A stretch of 64,000 nt of DNA from Undibacterium parvum (GTDB lineage: Bacteria > Pseudomonadota > Gammaproteobacteria > Burkholderiales > Burkholderiaceae_D): contig NZ_CP034464.1 of assembly GCF_003955735.1 (NCBI RefSeq), positions 2,728,001 through 2,792,000 of the forward strand. The letters run 5' to 3'. The position numbers were made by a program, and so were the translations under genes. Every line of letters begins with the position of its first letter. Within the stretch, counting starts at the first letter, position 1. Shown in pieces: positions 1 to 9,316 of this stretch. The notes beneath the pieces were generated by a model. That model was not told the DNA's origin and did no database searches. It saw only the letters and a list, made by a program, of their open reading frames with translations.

Positions 1-1067
1 ATGGTTTTGAGTAGTTTGCCTATGTCGCGATCTAGCACATCGAGTATCTGGCTGACTCTATCTTGATATTGCAAGGTCACCAGCAGATTTTCTACGTCAT
101 TGCGTATCACTTCACCACGGCTACGCATTTCCTCTGCCGCATCACCCAGGCTTTGCACATGGCCTAAGACTTCTTTCACCACCTTGCCAGATTGTTGCAT
201 CACTTTTCTATCTTGCTCATTGGCTTTTTGTGCGGTTTTGAGGGTCGATTTTACGACCTCATTGATCTGGGTGACGCGCTCACCTATGGTCTTGCCAGTT
301 TCGCCTGAGATGAGTGAAAGTCGCCGCACTTCGCCCGCCACCACGGCAAAGCCGCGACCGTGGGCGCCGGCCCGCGCTGCTTCTATCGATGCGTTGATTG
401 CCAGTAAGTTGGTCTGCGCCGCAATTACGCCTACGCTATGCGCCATGTCTTTTAGGTCCGCCACTGATTCCGCCAAGGTCTTAATGGCGTCGAGCAACTC
501 GCCTTTACTGTCTATCATCTGCTCTAGATGAGCGATCACGGGCTCTAAATCTTGTTGGCAAAGATTGATTAAATTTATCGTGGCTTGATGTTTGTCGGAA
601 TTTTCACCGCTCGCCTTGCTGCTGAAACCGGCCTCATCGAATTGCTGGATTAAAGAGCCGAAACTGTTGATCAGTTGTATAACTGCATTTTCAGTTTGTG
701 ATTTGACGGTGAGCACATGATTTTGCCAAACCGGGAGTACGGTGTTGAGTAATTCGCTTGGTAGTTGTTCTGAAACCAGGGTGACAGCTTGTGCTGGTGC
801 ATAGCTGTGCCTGATGTGCGCTTTGTTTGCTGCGGCGGTGGCCAGCGCCTCTTCCGCTTCAAGCTCTTTTTTTTGATTGAGGCGCGTCCAGATTACCAGT
901 ACCAGCAAGATGCCAAAGAATGAGATGATCGCCGGCAGTGATTTTTTAGAAAATACGGGAACAGCGGAAAATACCAAAATGAGCGCAGGAAAAGCGTAGG
1001 CGAGTTTGATAGCGCCTAGCTGACGTGAGCATGTGCCATACGCTAATTTGGACCTTGTCACTTGCAT
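1..1067 (-). CDS. Methyl-accepting chemotaxis protein, 3' end cut by window edge
   Basis: The reverse-strand frame is open from an ATG at 1067 to base 1, giving about 355 residues with no stop. Two hydrophobic segments (about residues 20-40 and 43-60) are joined by only a few residues, so there is no room for a periplasmic ligand domain. A long helical cytoplasmic region follows, carrying the conserved MCP hairpin tip ([19 protein letters not shown], near 217-234, then [14 protein letters not shown]). It should bind CheA/CheW and signal from the membrane or an internal cue. The segment [11 protein letters not shown] (near 332-342) is seen in a subset of MCPs. A single-domain response regulator lies divergently at 1484. 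The C-terminus, including any CheR tether, is outside the window. Confidence 0.85.
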   Translation of the reverse strand, partial: MQVTRSKLAYGTCSRQLGAIKLAYAFPALILVFSAVPVFSKKSLPAIISFFGILLVLVIWTRLNQKKELEAEEALATAAANKAHIRHSYAPAQAVTLVSEQLPSELLNTVLPVWQNHVLTVKSQTENAVIQLINSFGSLIQQFDEAGFSSKASGENSDKHQATINLINLCQQDLEPVIAHLEQMIDSKGELLDAIKTLAESVADLKDMAHSVGVIAAQTNLLAINASIEAARAGAHGRGFAVVAGEVRRLSLISGETGKTIGERVTQINEVVKSTLKTAQKANEQDRKVMQQSGKVVKEVLGHVQSLGDAAEEMRSRGEVIRNDVENLLVTLQYQDRVSQILDVLDRDIGKLLKT

Positions 1068-1483
1068 TGAACCGCCTCGCAAAAAAACTAAGTAGATGTC
1101 GCAAAATCAGGATGTTATTTCATGCAGAGTAAGAATCGAGTGCTAGGAAACGAGTATTCAAAAGGCTTAGGAAGCTAGATAGTAGGGCAGAATAAGTAGC
1201 GCGTAAAGATAAAAATAACAATTGTAATTTGGTATTTAAAGTTGACGATACTGAATCTTGTATAGAAAAGATACTACTGTTTTTGAGGAAACGGAAAGTA
1301 TATTTGTGATAATCCAAAAAATTGCTGGGTTGCATGTGTTTTTGCAACTAATTAGTCATGGCAGTTGACAAGCATTGCGCTAGCGCGTAAAAATCTTAGT
1401 TAATATTTAGGCTGTGCGGGCAAGCGGAATGCTGCCATTGAGCGGTATGGAGTTGGGCTTAACTTGTTATTGAGGCGACGACG
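1068..1483. other. AT-rich intergenic region, no gene supported
   Basis: These 416 bases separate two divergent chemotaxis-type genes and must hold both promoters. A 75-codon reverse frame (1120-1347) has low-complexity Ser/Leu-rich content, no ribosome binding site and no family resemblance, so I do not call it. I see no strong palindrome here. Confidence 0.6.
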
Positions 1484-1888
1484 ATGGAAAATAAAATCAG
1501 AGTGGTGATTGTCGATGACTATGATATGACACGCTCATTGCTGAAAATCATACTGCGTGGCGAGAAATTCGACATCGTTGGTGAGGCGACCGATGGTCAA
1601 TCTGGGCTTGAGATGTGTCTTGCGCTTAAGCCTGATATGGTATTGCTCGATGTCGTGATGCCGATCATGAATGGGATAGAGGCGCTGGAAAAAATTCATC
1701 AAGCTTTACCAAAAACTTTGGTCATGATGGTGACAGGTAACGATGATCATAGTGTGGTGAATGAGGCGATCAGTAAGGGTGCTAGCGGCTATATCGTGAA
1801 ACCTTTCAATACCGCCAGTGTCATCGAGACCATGAACCAGGCTAGGGAGAGGTTTATTTTGTGCCATCCTGCAGGAGTGCAGCACTAA
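1484..1888 (+). CDS. Single-domain response regulator (CheY-like receiver)
   Basis: 134 residues forming one receiver domain with no output domain. The acidic pair is D11/D12, the phosphoacceptor is D56 in LLDVVMP, the switch Thr is T84 in MVTGND, and the conserved Lys is K106 in IVKPF. It should be phosphorylated by a histidine kinase and act by protein contact. The divergent MCP at 1-1067 suggests a chemotaxis or related signalling role, but no cheA or cheW is visible, so that link is inference. GAGG about 10 bases before the ATG serves as ribosome binding site. A bidirectional terminator follows at 1913-1947. Confidence 0.88.
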   Translation: MENKIRVVIVDDYDMTRSLLKIILRGEKFDIVGEATDGQSGLEMCLALKPDMVLLDVVMPIMNGIEALEKIHQALPKTLVMMVTGNDDHSVVNEAISKGASGYIVKPFNTASVIETMNQARERFILCHPAGVQH

Positions 1889-1912
1889 AAATTGCTTGCT
1901 TGGATTTTATTT

Positions 1913-1947
1913 AAAAAAGCATAGTGAATTCCACTATGCTTTTTTTA
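1913..1947. terminator. Bidirectional intrinsic terminator
   Basis: A perfect stem (GCATAGTG with CACTATGC, extended by A-run/T-run pairing) has a 5-base loop and T-rich tails on both strands. It lies between the convergent response regulator and trmL and can end both transcripts. Confidence 0.88.
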
Positions 1948-1985
1948 CGCTTGCTAGAATTGCTGGAAGCCAGCGTCAACTGAGC

Positions 1986-2456
1986 TTAGGCGCCACCGAT
2001 AAAACCGTTTTGGCGCCAAGCTTCATACACCACCACCGCCACGCTATTGGATAGATTCAGACTACGATTGTCGGGGCGCATGGGCAGGCGTATGCGTTGT
2101 GTTAGAGGGAAAAAATCGCGTATTTCAGGTGCAAGACCGCGCGTCTCGGCACCAAAGATGAAAAAATCACCTGCTTTGAATGCCAAACTAGAAAAGCTAG
2201 TGGAGCCATGTGTGGTCATGGCGAACATACGCTCTGTTGGCGGCTGTTCCGAGGCTAAAAATGCGTCCCAGGATTTATGCACTTTCATCGTCGCATAATC
2301 ATGGTAATCCAAACCCGCACGCTTCATCTTGCTATCGTCCAGGGGGAAACCCAAGGGTTCAATTAAATGCAGTTGCGCGCCGGTGTTGGCGCACAGGCGA
2401 ATGATATTGCCGGTATTCGGTGGGATTTCTGGCTCGACTAAGACGACGTGAAACAA
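1986..2456 (-). CDS. trmL: tRNA (cytidine(34)-2'-O)-methyltransferase TrmL
   Basis: 156 residues, the usual length of this small SPOUT methyltransferase, which transfers methyl from SAM to the 2'-OH of wobble nucleotide 34 in some tRNA-Leu. Family signatures are visible: PEIPPNTGNIIRLCANTG near the N-terminus, the SAM-binding knot element IFGAETRGL near residues 99-107, and IRLPMRPDNRSLNLSNSVA near 122-140. Known members are stand-alone SPOUT dimers. It lies upstream of nothing on its strand and is convergent with the response regulator. Confidence 0.93.
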   Translation of the reverse strand: MFHVVLVEPEIPPNTGNIIRLCANTGAQLHLIEPLGFPLDDSKMKRAGLDYHDYATMKVHKSWDAFLASEQPPTERMFAMTTHGSTSFSSLAFKAGDFFIFGAETRGLAPEIRDFFPLTQRIRLPMRPDNRSLNLSNSVAVVVYEAWRQNGFIGGA

Positions 2457-2576
2457 AATGATTTCCTTGGTGTGGTGAAGGTTTTTTGAGATTTGCGTTA
2501 GCTTAGAGCAGTGCTTTCTCTGTGTAAAGAATAAGCTGGTTTTTGGCAGTGCTGCTAGATCGTTGCCGGAATGTGC

Positions 2577-3344
2577 TCAGTGACGCGGGGTTCTGGCAAA
2601 GACGTAATTACTCACTTGCGCAGCCCCAAAACGTTTTAAAAGTTGAGCAATTTCGTTCAGGGTAGTGCCCGTAGTCATGACATCATCGATTATCCCTATG
2701 TGCTTACCTTGTATGCGATCGATGAAGTGGGCGTTTAACGCAAACGCTTTATGGACATTTTTTTGCCTGGCGTCGGGGTGTAAGCTACTTTGTTGTACGG
2801 TTTCCCGACAGCGGCTCAGCATCAGCGGCGCCAAGTCTATCCCTAGATGTGCCGCCAGTGGTTTGGCTATCTCTAGCGATTGATTGTATCCGCGCTCTTG
2901 CAGGCGTAATGAACCTAAAGGAACGGGGCAAAGTAGGTCTGCCAAGGCCAGCTTGGAATCGTGCGATATTGCATCACGCAATACATCGGCAAATAGGCCT
3001 GCTAAGGCTAGTTTGCTCCCAAATTTCAGTGCCAAGACCAATTGATCGATCGGCGCAGCGTAATCGCAGGCGACTATGCAGGCGTCAAAGCTCGGCTTCT
3101 GGCTTAGGCATTCACCGCAGAGTTGCTGTGCATCCTGAATTTGTAAAGGGATGGCGCATTGGCGGCAGCGCGCTGGTTTTTGATTGAAAAATTGCTCATG
3201 GCACTCGGGACAAAGTAAGTCATCGCCGACTGTTCCACACAAAGGACAACTAGTCGGCAGGATAGACGCTAAGCCTGTTTTGACGGCACGCAGCAAAAAG
3301 TGTTTGTAGGATGGCATGTGGATTCTCTGGCGACTAAGGATCAC
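2577..3344 (-). CDS. ComF family phosphoribosyltransferase-like protein
   Basis: 255 residues. The N-terminal part carries two pairs of zinc-type cysteines (CPLC...CPEC and CRQC...CGEC, about residues 33-79), followed by a type I phosphoribosyltransferase fold with the PRPP loop IGIIDDVMTTGTTLNE near 216-231. ComF/GntX proteins are linked to DNA uptake and DNA-related metabolism in naturally competent bacteria; the substrate is not established. The start may be the first Met or Met10 (3317). It is divergent from the BioC-like gene, an arrangement common in this order. Confidence 0.88.
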   Translation of the reverse strand: MILSRQRIHMPSYKHFLLRAVKTGLASILPTSCPLCGTVGDDLLCPECHEQFFNQKPARCRQCAIPLQIQDAQQLCGECLSQKPSFDACIVACDYAAPIDQLVLALKFGSKLALAGLFADVLRDAISHDSKLALADLLCPVPLGSLRLQERGYNQSLEIAKPLAAHLGIDLAPLMLSRCRETVQQSSLHPDARQKNVHKAFALNAHFIDRIQGKHIGIIDDVMTTGTTLNEIAQLLKRFGAAQVSNYVFARTPRH

Positions 3345-3417
3345 TAGCGTGTAAACTGCTCAATTATTGTATGCCTTTCCGGCATTTGCCTACCCATTGT
3401 TTAACTCAGCCCAATTT

Positions 3418-4332
3418 ATGCTTAGCGCTCCCATTGATTTGCAACGTGTTCGTCAGATTTTTTCTCGCTTTGAACGTATGCAAGCTTCAGACTTCTTACG
3501 CAGAGAAATTGCCAGTCGTATGCGCGACAAACTCGATTTGGTCAAAATCTTGCCAGAGCGGGTCTTAGATGCAGGTTGTGGTGATGGTGCTGAGCTCTCG
3601 CAGTTACAGGGGCGTTTTCCCGATACGCATGTACTAGGCGCAGACGGCTCGCAAGCAGCGCTGAGTTTAGCCGTGCAACAGCAGACGGCAGCGAAAAGCG
3701 CGCTGGATAAACTGCTGCATAAATGGCTGCCTAGTGCCTTGCAAGCCGGGCGAGATCCTAGCTTGATTTGTGCTGACTTTGCCCAGTTGCCACTATCTTC
3801 CGCTAGCGTCGATTTAGTTTGGTCGAATTTGGCATTGCATTGGCACCCGCAGCCTGATGTTGTGTTTGCGGAGTGGCGTCGAGTCTTACGTACCGATGGT
3901 TTATTGATGTTTTCTTGTTTTGGTCCAGATACCTTGTCTGAATTGCGCGTCGCTTTCGCTAACATAGATCAGACACCGCACACCTTGCCGTTTGTGGATA
4001 TGCATGATTTTGGCGATATGTTGGTTAATGCTGGTTTCGCCACCCCAGTAATGGATATGGAAAAATTGACCTTAACTTACGCAACAGTGGATAAGTTGTT
4101 TGCTGACGTAAGGGCTCTCGGCGGCAACCCACTACTCAGTCGTCGTCACGGGCTGATGGGGCGCCAAGCTTACCGTACTTTGTGCCAAAACTTGGAGGCG
4201 ATGCGCAATCAAGATGGGCGTATACCGCTGACTTTCGAAGTGATTTATGGGCATGCTTTTAAACCACTGGCTAAAAAACTTGCCACTGGTGAGAGCATCA
4301 TACGTTTGGATTTTCCGAAAAAAACGCCTTAA
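3418..4332 (+). CDS. SAM-dependent methyltransferase, BioC-like
   Basis: About 304 residues from the ATG at 3418. A TTG start at 3367 is possible but would add an uncharged, poorly conserved leader. The class I methyltransferase motif I is VLDAGCGDG with acidic GADGS after it, followed by LVWSNLALHWHPQ and a YGHAFKP stretch near the end. The overall layout matches malonyl-ACP O-methyltransferase BioC of biotin synthesis, which is how homologues next to comF are usually annotated. No other biotin gene is nearby, so the substrate is not proven. There is no clear Shine-Dalgarno sequence. Confidence 0.75.
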   Translation: MLSAPIDLQRVRQIFSRFERMQASDFLRREIASRMRDKLDLVKILPERVLDAGCGDGAELSQLQGRFPDTHVLGADGSQAALSLAVQQQTAAKSALDKLLHKWLPSALQAGRDPSLICADFAQLPLSSASVDLVWSNLALHWHPQPDVVFAEWRRVLRTDGLLMFSCFGPDTLSELRVAFANIDQTPHTLPFVDMHDFGDMLVNAGFATPVMDMEKLTLTYATVDKLFADVRALGGNPLLSRRHGLMGRQAYRTLCQNLEAMRNQDGRIPLTFEVIYGHAFKPLAKKLATGESIIRLDFPKKTP

Positions 4333-4435
4333 TCTGCATCAAGACTTACTAACTTTGCTGAGTTTGCGCTAGTCAAATTGTCTTGGGTTTGTTTTAGATC
4401 ATGGTCTGTATGTGCACAATCTGCTTGATTTTCCC

Positions 4436-4465
4436 TTGATGCGAGAGGGCTTTTCCCTTTATACT
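4436..4465 (+). promoter_or_regulatory. Candidate sigma-70 promoter of the cytochrome oxidase cluster
   Basis: TTGATG (4436-4441) and TATACT (4460-4465) are separated by 18 bases, about 80 bases before the coxB start. A 7-bp inverted repeat, GCGAGAG (4441-4447) and CTCTCGC (4464-4470), brackets the spacer and -10 box and could be an operator or chance. Confidence 0.55.
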
Positions 4466-4542
4466 CTCGCAGTTGTAGAAGTTGCCAGTGTGTATTTCGT
4501 AGCTTCTAATAAAAAAATTTAAACAGGGTTTTTGGGGAAATC

Positions 4543-5718
4543 ATGAAACATGCTAAGCGATTACAGTCGTTAATGCTGGGTGCTTCGCTCATGGCAGCAG
4601 GAATGCCAACGTGGGCGGCAGTAAAAGATAGCCAGGGTGGTCCGGCTGTTCTAGAGATGAATTTGCAAACGCCAGCGACACAAATCGCTGAACAAATTTA
4701 TTCTCTGCATAATTTGATGCTCGTGATTTGTCTGGTGATTTTCGTCGCCGTTTTCAGTGTCATGTTTTATTCGATATTGAAGCATCGCAAATCAGTCGGA
4801 CACAAGGCGGCTACTTTTCATGAAAGTACCACAGTTGAGATCTTATGGACGATCGTGCCTTTCATCATCGTGATCGGTATGGCGTTGCCAGCGACCAAGA
4901 CTCTGGTGTCAATGAAAGATACCTCAAACGCAGATATCACCATCAAAACCACAGGTATGCAGTGGAAATGGGGTTACGACTATCTGAAAGGTGAGGGCGA
5001 AGGTATTTCTTTCCTGTCCACACTGAAAACACCAAGAACCCAAGTCGGTGCGCCAGGTGTGAAACCAACTGAAGCACGCGGCGACAATTACTTGATGGAA
5101 GTCGATAACGAAGTCTTCGTGCCAGTCAATAAAAAGATACGCCTGATTACAACAGCAAATGATGTTATTCACTCTTGGTCGATTCCAGCCTTTGGTGTTA
5201 AACAAGATGCGATTCCTGGTTTTGTGCGTGATACTTGGTTTAAAGTCGATAAAATCGGTGTTTATCGCGGCCTGTGTTCAGAATTGTGTGGAAAAGAACA
5301 TGCTTTCATGCCTATCGTGGTGAATGTTGTTTCTGATGCTGACTACAAAAAATGGGTAGACACTAAGAAAAAAGAAATGGCGGCCAATGCCGACGATCCA
5401 AGTAAAGTTTGGACCGTAGACGAGTTAAAACAGCGCGGTGAAAAAGTATATGCTGCTAATTGCGTCGCCTGTCATCAGGCCAATGGTAAAGGTGTTCCAG
5501 GTGCATTCCCAGCTCTGGATGGTTCTGCAGTAGTGAATGGCGAAAAAGCCGCTCAGACCGCAATCCTCTTGAACGGTAAAGCCGGTATGCCAGCTTGGAA
5601 AGCCACTTTGTCCGACACAGAAATCGCTGCGGTGATTACCTACACCCGTAACAACTGGTCAAACAAAGCCGCAGAAAATATCGTCCAGCCAGCCGAAGTT
5701 TTGGCTGCACGTAAGTAA
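4543..5718 (+). CDS. coxB: Cytochrome c oxidase subunit II with fused cytochrome c domain
   Basis: 391 residues. A signal peptide (cleavage likely after WAA, residue 26) is followed by two membrane helices (about 58-78 and 100-120), a periplasmic CuA cupredoxin domain with ligands H210, C245, E247, C249, H253 and M256, and a C-terminal class I cytochrome c domain with CVACH (307-311) and axial Met in GMPAW (349). It accepts electrons from cytochrome c and passes them via CuA to subunit I. The fused haem c domain makes this a caa3-type subunit II. It is first in the cox cluster, 17 bases before coxA. Confidence 0.97.
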   Translation: MKHAKRLQSLMLGASLMAAGMPTWAAVKDSQGGPAVLEMNLQTPATQIAEQIYSLHNLMLVICLVIFVAVFSVMFYSILKHRKSVGHKAATFHESTTVEILWTIVPFIIVIGMALPATKTLVSMKDTSNADITIKTTGMQWKWGYDYLKGEGEGISFLSTLKTPRTQVGAPGVKPTEARGDNYLMEVDNEVFVPVNKKIRLITTANDVIHSWSIPAFGVKQDAIPGFVRDTWFKVDKIGVYRGLCSELCGKEHAFMPIVVNVVSDADYKKWVDTKKKEMAANADDPSKVWTVDELKQRGEKVYAANCVACHQANGKGVPGAFPALDGSAVVNGEKAAQTAILLNGKAGMPAWKATLSDTEIAAVITYTRNNWSNKAAENIVQPAEVLAARK

Positions 5719-5735
5719 TTGAACAGGAGATTGAG

Positions 5736-7340
5736 ATGAGCAACACAGCAGTCGATCACGCACACGATCATTCTCATGGTCACGATGACCACAGCCACGA
5801 CGAGCCGCATGGCTGGAGACGGTATTTATTAGCCACTAACCATAAAGTTATCGGCAACCTGTATTTGATTTTTGCTTTCACCATGCTGATGGCTGGCGGT
5901 GTTATGGCATTGCTGATACGTAGTGAATTGTTTCAGCCAGGTTTGCAATACATGCAGCCGGAATTTTTCAATCAACTGACTACTATGCACGGCTTGGTGA
6001 TGGTTTTTGGCGCAATTATGCCAGCCTTCGTCGGTTTTGCTAACTGGATGATACCGCTGCAAATTGGTGCCTCCGATATGGCATTCGCCCGTATGAATAA
6101 CTTTTCATTCTGGTTGATGCCTCCTGCAGCGATTCTACTGATGGCATCCTTCTGGGTGCCAGGTGGTGCTACGGCTGCTGGTTGGACTTTGTACGCGCCT
6201 TTGTCGACGCAAATGGGTCCAGGTATGGATATGGCGATTTTTGCTATACATATCATGGGTGCTTCTTCCATTATGGGCTCTATCAACATCATTACTACCA
6301 TCCTGAACATGCGCGCTCCTGGCATGACTTTGATGAAGATGCCTATGTTTTGCTGGACATGGTTGATTACAGCTTATTTGTTGATCGCTGTTATGCCAGT
6401 GCTGGCCGGTGCGATTACCATGACTTTGACTGACCGTCATTTCGGTACTTCCTTCTTTAATGCTGCCGGTGGTGGCGATCCTGTGATGTATCAACATATT
6501 TTCTGGTTCTTCGGACATCCAGAGGTGTACATCATGATTTTGCCAGCTTTCGGTATTGTTTCTCAAATCGTTCCTGCGTTTGCCCGTAAGCCTTTGTTTG
6601 GCTATGCGTCCATGGTTTATGCAACCTCTTCGATCGCGATTCTGTCGTTTATCGTTTGGGCTCATCACATGTTCACTACTGGTATGCCAGTGACTGCGCA
6701 ATTGTTCTTCATGTACGCCACGATGTTGATTTCAGTGCCTACCGGTGTGAAGGTATTTAACTGGGTTGCAACGATGTGGAAAGGCTCTATGACTTTCGAG
6801 ACGCCTATGTTGTTTGCAGTTGGTTTTATTTTCGTTTTCACGATGGGTGGCTTTACTGGCCTGATACTGGCGGTAACACCGATTGATATCCAATTGCAGG
6901 ATACTTACTATGTCGTTGCTCACTTCCATTATGTCTTGGTAGCGGGTTCTTTGTTTGCCTTGTTCGCCGGTTATTACTACTGGAGTCCAAAGTGGACGGG
7001 TTTCATGTACAACGAAACACGCGGAAAGATCCATTTCTGGGGTTCTTTGATCTTATTTAATATCACCTTCTTCCCTATGCACTTTTTGGGTTTGGCTGGT
7101 ATGCCGCGTCGTTATGCAGACTATCCCGCACAGTTTACTGATTTCAATATGATCGCTACGATCGGTGCTTTCGGTTTCGGTTTGATGCAAGTGTATTTCC
7201 TTTTGGCCGTCGTGATTCCATGCATTAAAGGCGGAAAAGCAGCCCCAGCAAAGCCTTGGGATGGTGCAGAAGGATTGGAATGGACAGTACCAAGTCCAGC
7301 GCCTTTCCATACATTCGAAGAACCGCCTGTTGTTAAATAA
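5736..7340 (+). CDS. coxA: Cytochrome c oxidase subunit I
   Basis: 534 residues, about 12 membrane helices. It carries haem a and the haem a3-CuB oxygen-reduction site: the conserved GHPEVY segment gives the CuB His and its cross-linked Tyr, and WAHHMFTTG gives two further CuB histidines. VVAHFHYVL carries the haem-ligand histidines. The first 27 residues contain eight histidines (H8-H25) in an HD/HS-rich leader before the conserved [12 protein letters not shown] start of the fold. AGGAGA lies 8 bases before the ATG. A hairpin follows the stop at 7351-7376. Confidence 0.98.
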   Translation: MSNTAVDHAHDHSHGHDDHSHDEPHGWRRYLLATNHKVIGNLYLIFAFTMLMAGGVMALLIRSELFQPGLQYMQPEFFNQLTTMHGLVMVFGAIMPAFVGFANWMIPLQIGASDMAFARMNNFSFWLMPPAAILLMASFWVPGGATAAGWTLYAPLSTQMGPGMDMAIFAIHIMGASSIMGSINIITTILNMRAPGMTLMKMPMFCWTWLITAYLLIAVMPVLAGAITMTLTDRHFGTSFFNAAGGGDPVMYQHIFWFFGHPEVYIMILPAFGIVSQIVPAFARKPLFGYASMVYATSSIAILSFIVWAHHMFTTGMPVTAQLFFMYATMLISVPTGVKVFNWVATMWKGSMTFETPMLFAVGFIFVFTMGGFTGLILAVTPIDIQLQDTYYVVAHFHYVLVAGSLFALFAGYYYWSPKWTGFMYNETRGKIHFWGSLILFNITFFPMHFLGLAGMPRRYADYPAQFTDFNMIATIGAFGFGLMQVYFLLAVVIPCIKGGKAAPAKPWDGAEGLEWTVPSPAPFHTFEEPPVVK

Positions 7341-7350
7341 ACTTTAGGTA

Positions 7351-7376
7351 GGAAGTACGATCTGAATCGTACTTCC
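7351..7376 (+). repeat. Perfect 11-bp stem-loop after coxA
   Basis: GGAAGTACGAT, loop CTGA, ATCGTACTTCC. It lies 10 bases after the coxA stop and 8 bases before the small ORF at 7385. There is no T-run, so it is more likely an mRNA processing, stability or partial attenuation element inside the cluster than a full terminator. Confidence 0.7.
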
Positions 7377-7384
7377 TGTAAAAA

Positions 7385-7492
7385 ATGAAAAATCAAAAAA
7401 AACCAAATAATCTTAGAACAGCACTCATGTTGTTTTCTGTCGCCTTGGTATTTTTTATTGGTGTGTTTGTTAAGCAAACTTGGTTACGCTAA
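7385..7492 (+). CDS. Cytochrome oxidase small assembly protein (35 aa)
   Basis: A 35-codon gene between coxA and ctaG that reads as a basic N-terminus (MKNQKKPNNLR) followed by one membrane helix (about residues 13-29) and a short C-terminal tail KQTWLR. Its size, position and layout match the small assembly proteins annotated between subunit I and CtaG in Burkholderiales. No biochemical role is proven; a single-pass partner of CtaG or subunit I is the natural guess. No strong Shine-Dalgarno is present, and the 5' hairpin at 7351-7376 may matter for its expression. Confidence 0.7.
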   Translation: MKNQKKPNNLRTALMLFSVALVFFIGVFVKQTWLR

Positions 7493-7507
7493 GGGCTTGC
7501 TGAATTA

Positions 7508-8098
7508 ATGTCCGAAGAAACGAAACAAGAGTTGGCAGAACGGCAGTCTGGCACGAAGAAGCTCAATTTCTCCATGCTGGGTAAACTATTGGTGATTGCA
7601 GTAGTGATGTTTGGTTTTGGCTATGCTTTGGTGCCAATTTACAAGCAAATTTGCGAGTTGACCGGGGTTAATATTTTGACTCCGAAAGATATTTCTATCA
7701 AAGAGATAACTAATTCGCAGATAGATAGAACGCGTGAAGTAATCGTCGAATTTGATGCAAATACGCAAGGCCCTTGGCGCTTTCGGCCAACTGTGTCGAG
7801 TTTAAAAGTACACCCTGGCGAAATGACGCAAATTGTGTACGAGGTAGTGAATAAGCAATCTTATAAGATGGAAGCACAGGCCATACCGAGTTATGCGCCG
7901 CAACAGGCGGCAGCTTATTTCAAAAAAATGGAGTGTTTTTGTTTTAAGCAGCAAACCTTGGAAGCCAATGAAGCGCGGCAAATGCCGGTGGTGTTTTATA
8001 TAGACCCAAGTTTGCCAAAAGAAGTAAAAACCATCACTTTGTCATATACATTTTTTGAGGTGGGCATGAAACCTAAAACCACTGCAGACGGCGTATAA
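7508..8098 (+). CDS. ctaG: Cytochrome c oxidase copper-assembly protein CtaG (Cox11)
   Basis: 196 residues: a short cytoplasmic N-terminus, one membrane helix (about 24-46) and a periplasmic immunoglobulin-like domain. The copper ligands are C143 and C145 in the family motif ECFCF; C49 just after the helix is the other conserved Cys. Cox11/CtaG delivers Cu(I) to the CuB site of subunit I. It lies 15 bases after the small assembly ORF and 2 bases before DUF2970, so is co-transcribed. Confidence 0.96.
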   Translation: MSEETKQELAERQSGTKKLNFSMLGKLLVIAVVMFGFGYALVPIYKQICELTGVNILTPKDISIKEITNSQIDRTREVIVEFDANTQGPWRFRPTVSSLKVHPGEMTQIVYEVVNKQSYKMEAQAIPSYAPQQAAAYFKKMECFCFKQQTLEANEARQMPVVFYIDPSLPKEVKTITLSYTFFEVGMKPKTTADGV

Positions 8099-8100
8099 AT

Positions 8101-8316
8101 ATGGACGAATTGAAGCAGGCAAGTAAACGTAAGGCCTCATTCTTAGCAACGGCCAAAGCGGTATTTTGGTCATTTCTTGGGATACGAAAAAAAAGCGATT
8201 ATGAACAGGATGCAGCGCAGCTAAATCCGCTCCATGTAATCATCGCTGGTGTAATTGGTGCATTAATATTCATTGCGACACTGATAATTATCGTTAAAAG
8301 TGTCGTCGCAAAATAA
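8101..8316 (+). CDS. DUF2970 small membrane protein of the cox cluster
   Basis: 71 residues: an amphipathic, basic N-terminal part containing AVFWSFLGIRKKSDYE, then NPLHVIIAG leading into one membrane helix (about 46-68). This matches DUF2970, a family found almost only between ctaG and ctaE in betaproteobacteria. Function is unknown; the fixed location suggests an oxidase assembly or accessory subunit role. It starts 2 bases after ctaG stops, implying translational coupling. Confidence 0.85.
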   Translation: MDELKQASKRKASFLATAKAVFWSFLGIRKKSDYEQDAAQLNPLHVIIAGVIGALIFIATLIIIVKSVVAK

Positions 8317-8352
8317 AGAAATTTAGTTTAAAAATTGTATCGGGAGATGGAA

Positions 8353-9213
8353 ATGAGTTCTCACAGCGCTAAGGCACCTTATTATTTTGTACCTGGTCCA
8401 TCTCAATGGCCAATCTTGGGGGGCGTCACCTTATTGCTCACTATGTTTGGCGCATCTGCATGGGTCAATGGTATTACTTGGGGTATGTACCTCAATTTCG
8501 CAGGTATTTTTCTTACTTTAGTCGTACTGTACAAATGGTTCGGTGACGCAATCTCCGAATCGGAAGCGGGTCAATATAGCGCGCGAGTAGACGTCTCTTT
8601 CCGTTGGAGTATGAGTTGGTTTATCTTCTCTGAGGTGATGTTTTTCGGCGCTTTTTTTGGAGCCTTGTTCTATGCGCGTAGTATCAGTATGCCTTGGCTA
8701 GCCGATTTGGATCACAAAGTCTTGTGGCCCGATTTTGCTGCTCAGTGGGGTAATACAGGCCCAGCGGGGACGATAGAAGCGTTTAAAACAATGACACCGT
8801 TTCCTATCCCAACAATTAATACTGCCCTATTGTTGACCTCTGGCGTAACCTTGACAATCGCTCATCATGCATTGCGTGAAGGCCAACGTGCTAAGACTGC
8901 GATTTGGTTATTCGCCACGATCTTGCTAGGCGCGGTGTTTATGGGTTTCCAAGCGTTTGAGTATATCGAAGCGTATTCAGAATTGAACCTGAAACTGACC
9001 TCAGGCATTTACGGTTCAACCTTTTTCATGTTGACCGGGTTTCATGGCTTCCATGTGACTATGGGCGCGATTATGTTGTCGGTAGTTCTGTATCGTGTCT
9101 TAAGAGGTGATTTTACAGCGGAACATCACTTCGCTTTCGAAGGTGCCGCTTGGTATTGGCATTTCGTCGACGTGGTTTGGCTAGGTTTGTATGTGGTTGT
9201 GTACTGGCTCTGA
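8353..9213 (+). CDS. coxC: Cytochrome c oxidase subunit III
   Basis: 286 residues from ATG 8353, chosen because GGGAG at 8342-8346 is well spaced for it; in-frame starts at 8335 and 8347 lack such spacing. Seven membrane helices are expected. Family signatures include the early PYYFVPGPSQWP, FRWSMSWFIFSEVMFFGAFFG, LTGFHGFHVTMGAI and the C-terminal WYWHFVDVVWL. Subunit III stabilises subunit I and proton uptake and binds lipid. It ends the first cox transcription unit, with a strong bidirectional terminator at 9242-9268. Confidence 0.97.
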   Translation: MSSHSAKAPYYFVPGPSQWPILGGVTLLLTMFGASAWVNGITWGMYLNFAGIFLTLVVLYKWFGDAISESEAGQYSARVDVSFRWSMSWFIFSEVMFFGAFFGALFYARSISMPWLADLDHKVLWPDFAAQWGNTGPAGTIEAFKTMTPFPIPTINTALLLTSGVTLTIAHHALREGQRAKTAIWLFATILLGAVFMGFQAFEYIEAYSELNLKLTSGIYGSTFFMLTGFHGFHVTMGAIMLSVVLYRVLRGDFTAEHHFAFEGAAWYWHFVDVVWLGLYVVVYWL

Positions 9214-9241
9214 TTGATCTGAGTAGACATCACAGATGAAG

Positions 9242-9268
9242 AAAAAGCCGCACACAGTGCGGCTTTTT
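9242..9268. terminator. Bidirectional intrinsic terminator after coxC
   Basis: AAAAAGCCGCAC, loop ACA, GTGCGGCTTTTT: a perfect 12-bp stem including the A/T tails. It lies between coxC (+) and the DUF2909 gene (-) and suits both. Confidence 0.92.
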
Positions 9269-9316
9269 CTTATGTCATTTTGCTGGGGTAATATCGTCAG
9301 CTATACTATTAGCCTA

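Noticed and set aside
1120..1347. A 75-codon reverse frame
   Set aside because: Low-complexity Ser/Leu/Phe-rich product in an AT-rich promoter region, no ribosome site, no family.
5829..7310. Several long antisense frames within coxA and similar ones in uvrA, gltB and his genes
   Set aside because: They are shadows of strongly coding genes with clear family matches on the other strand.
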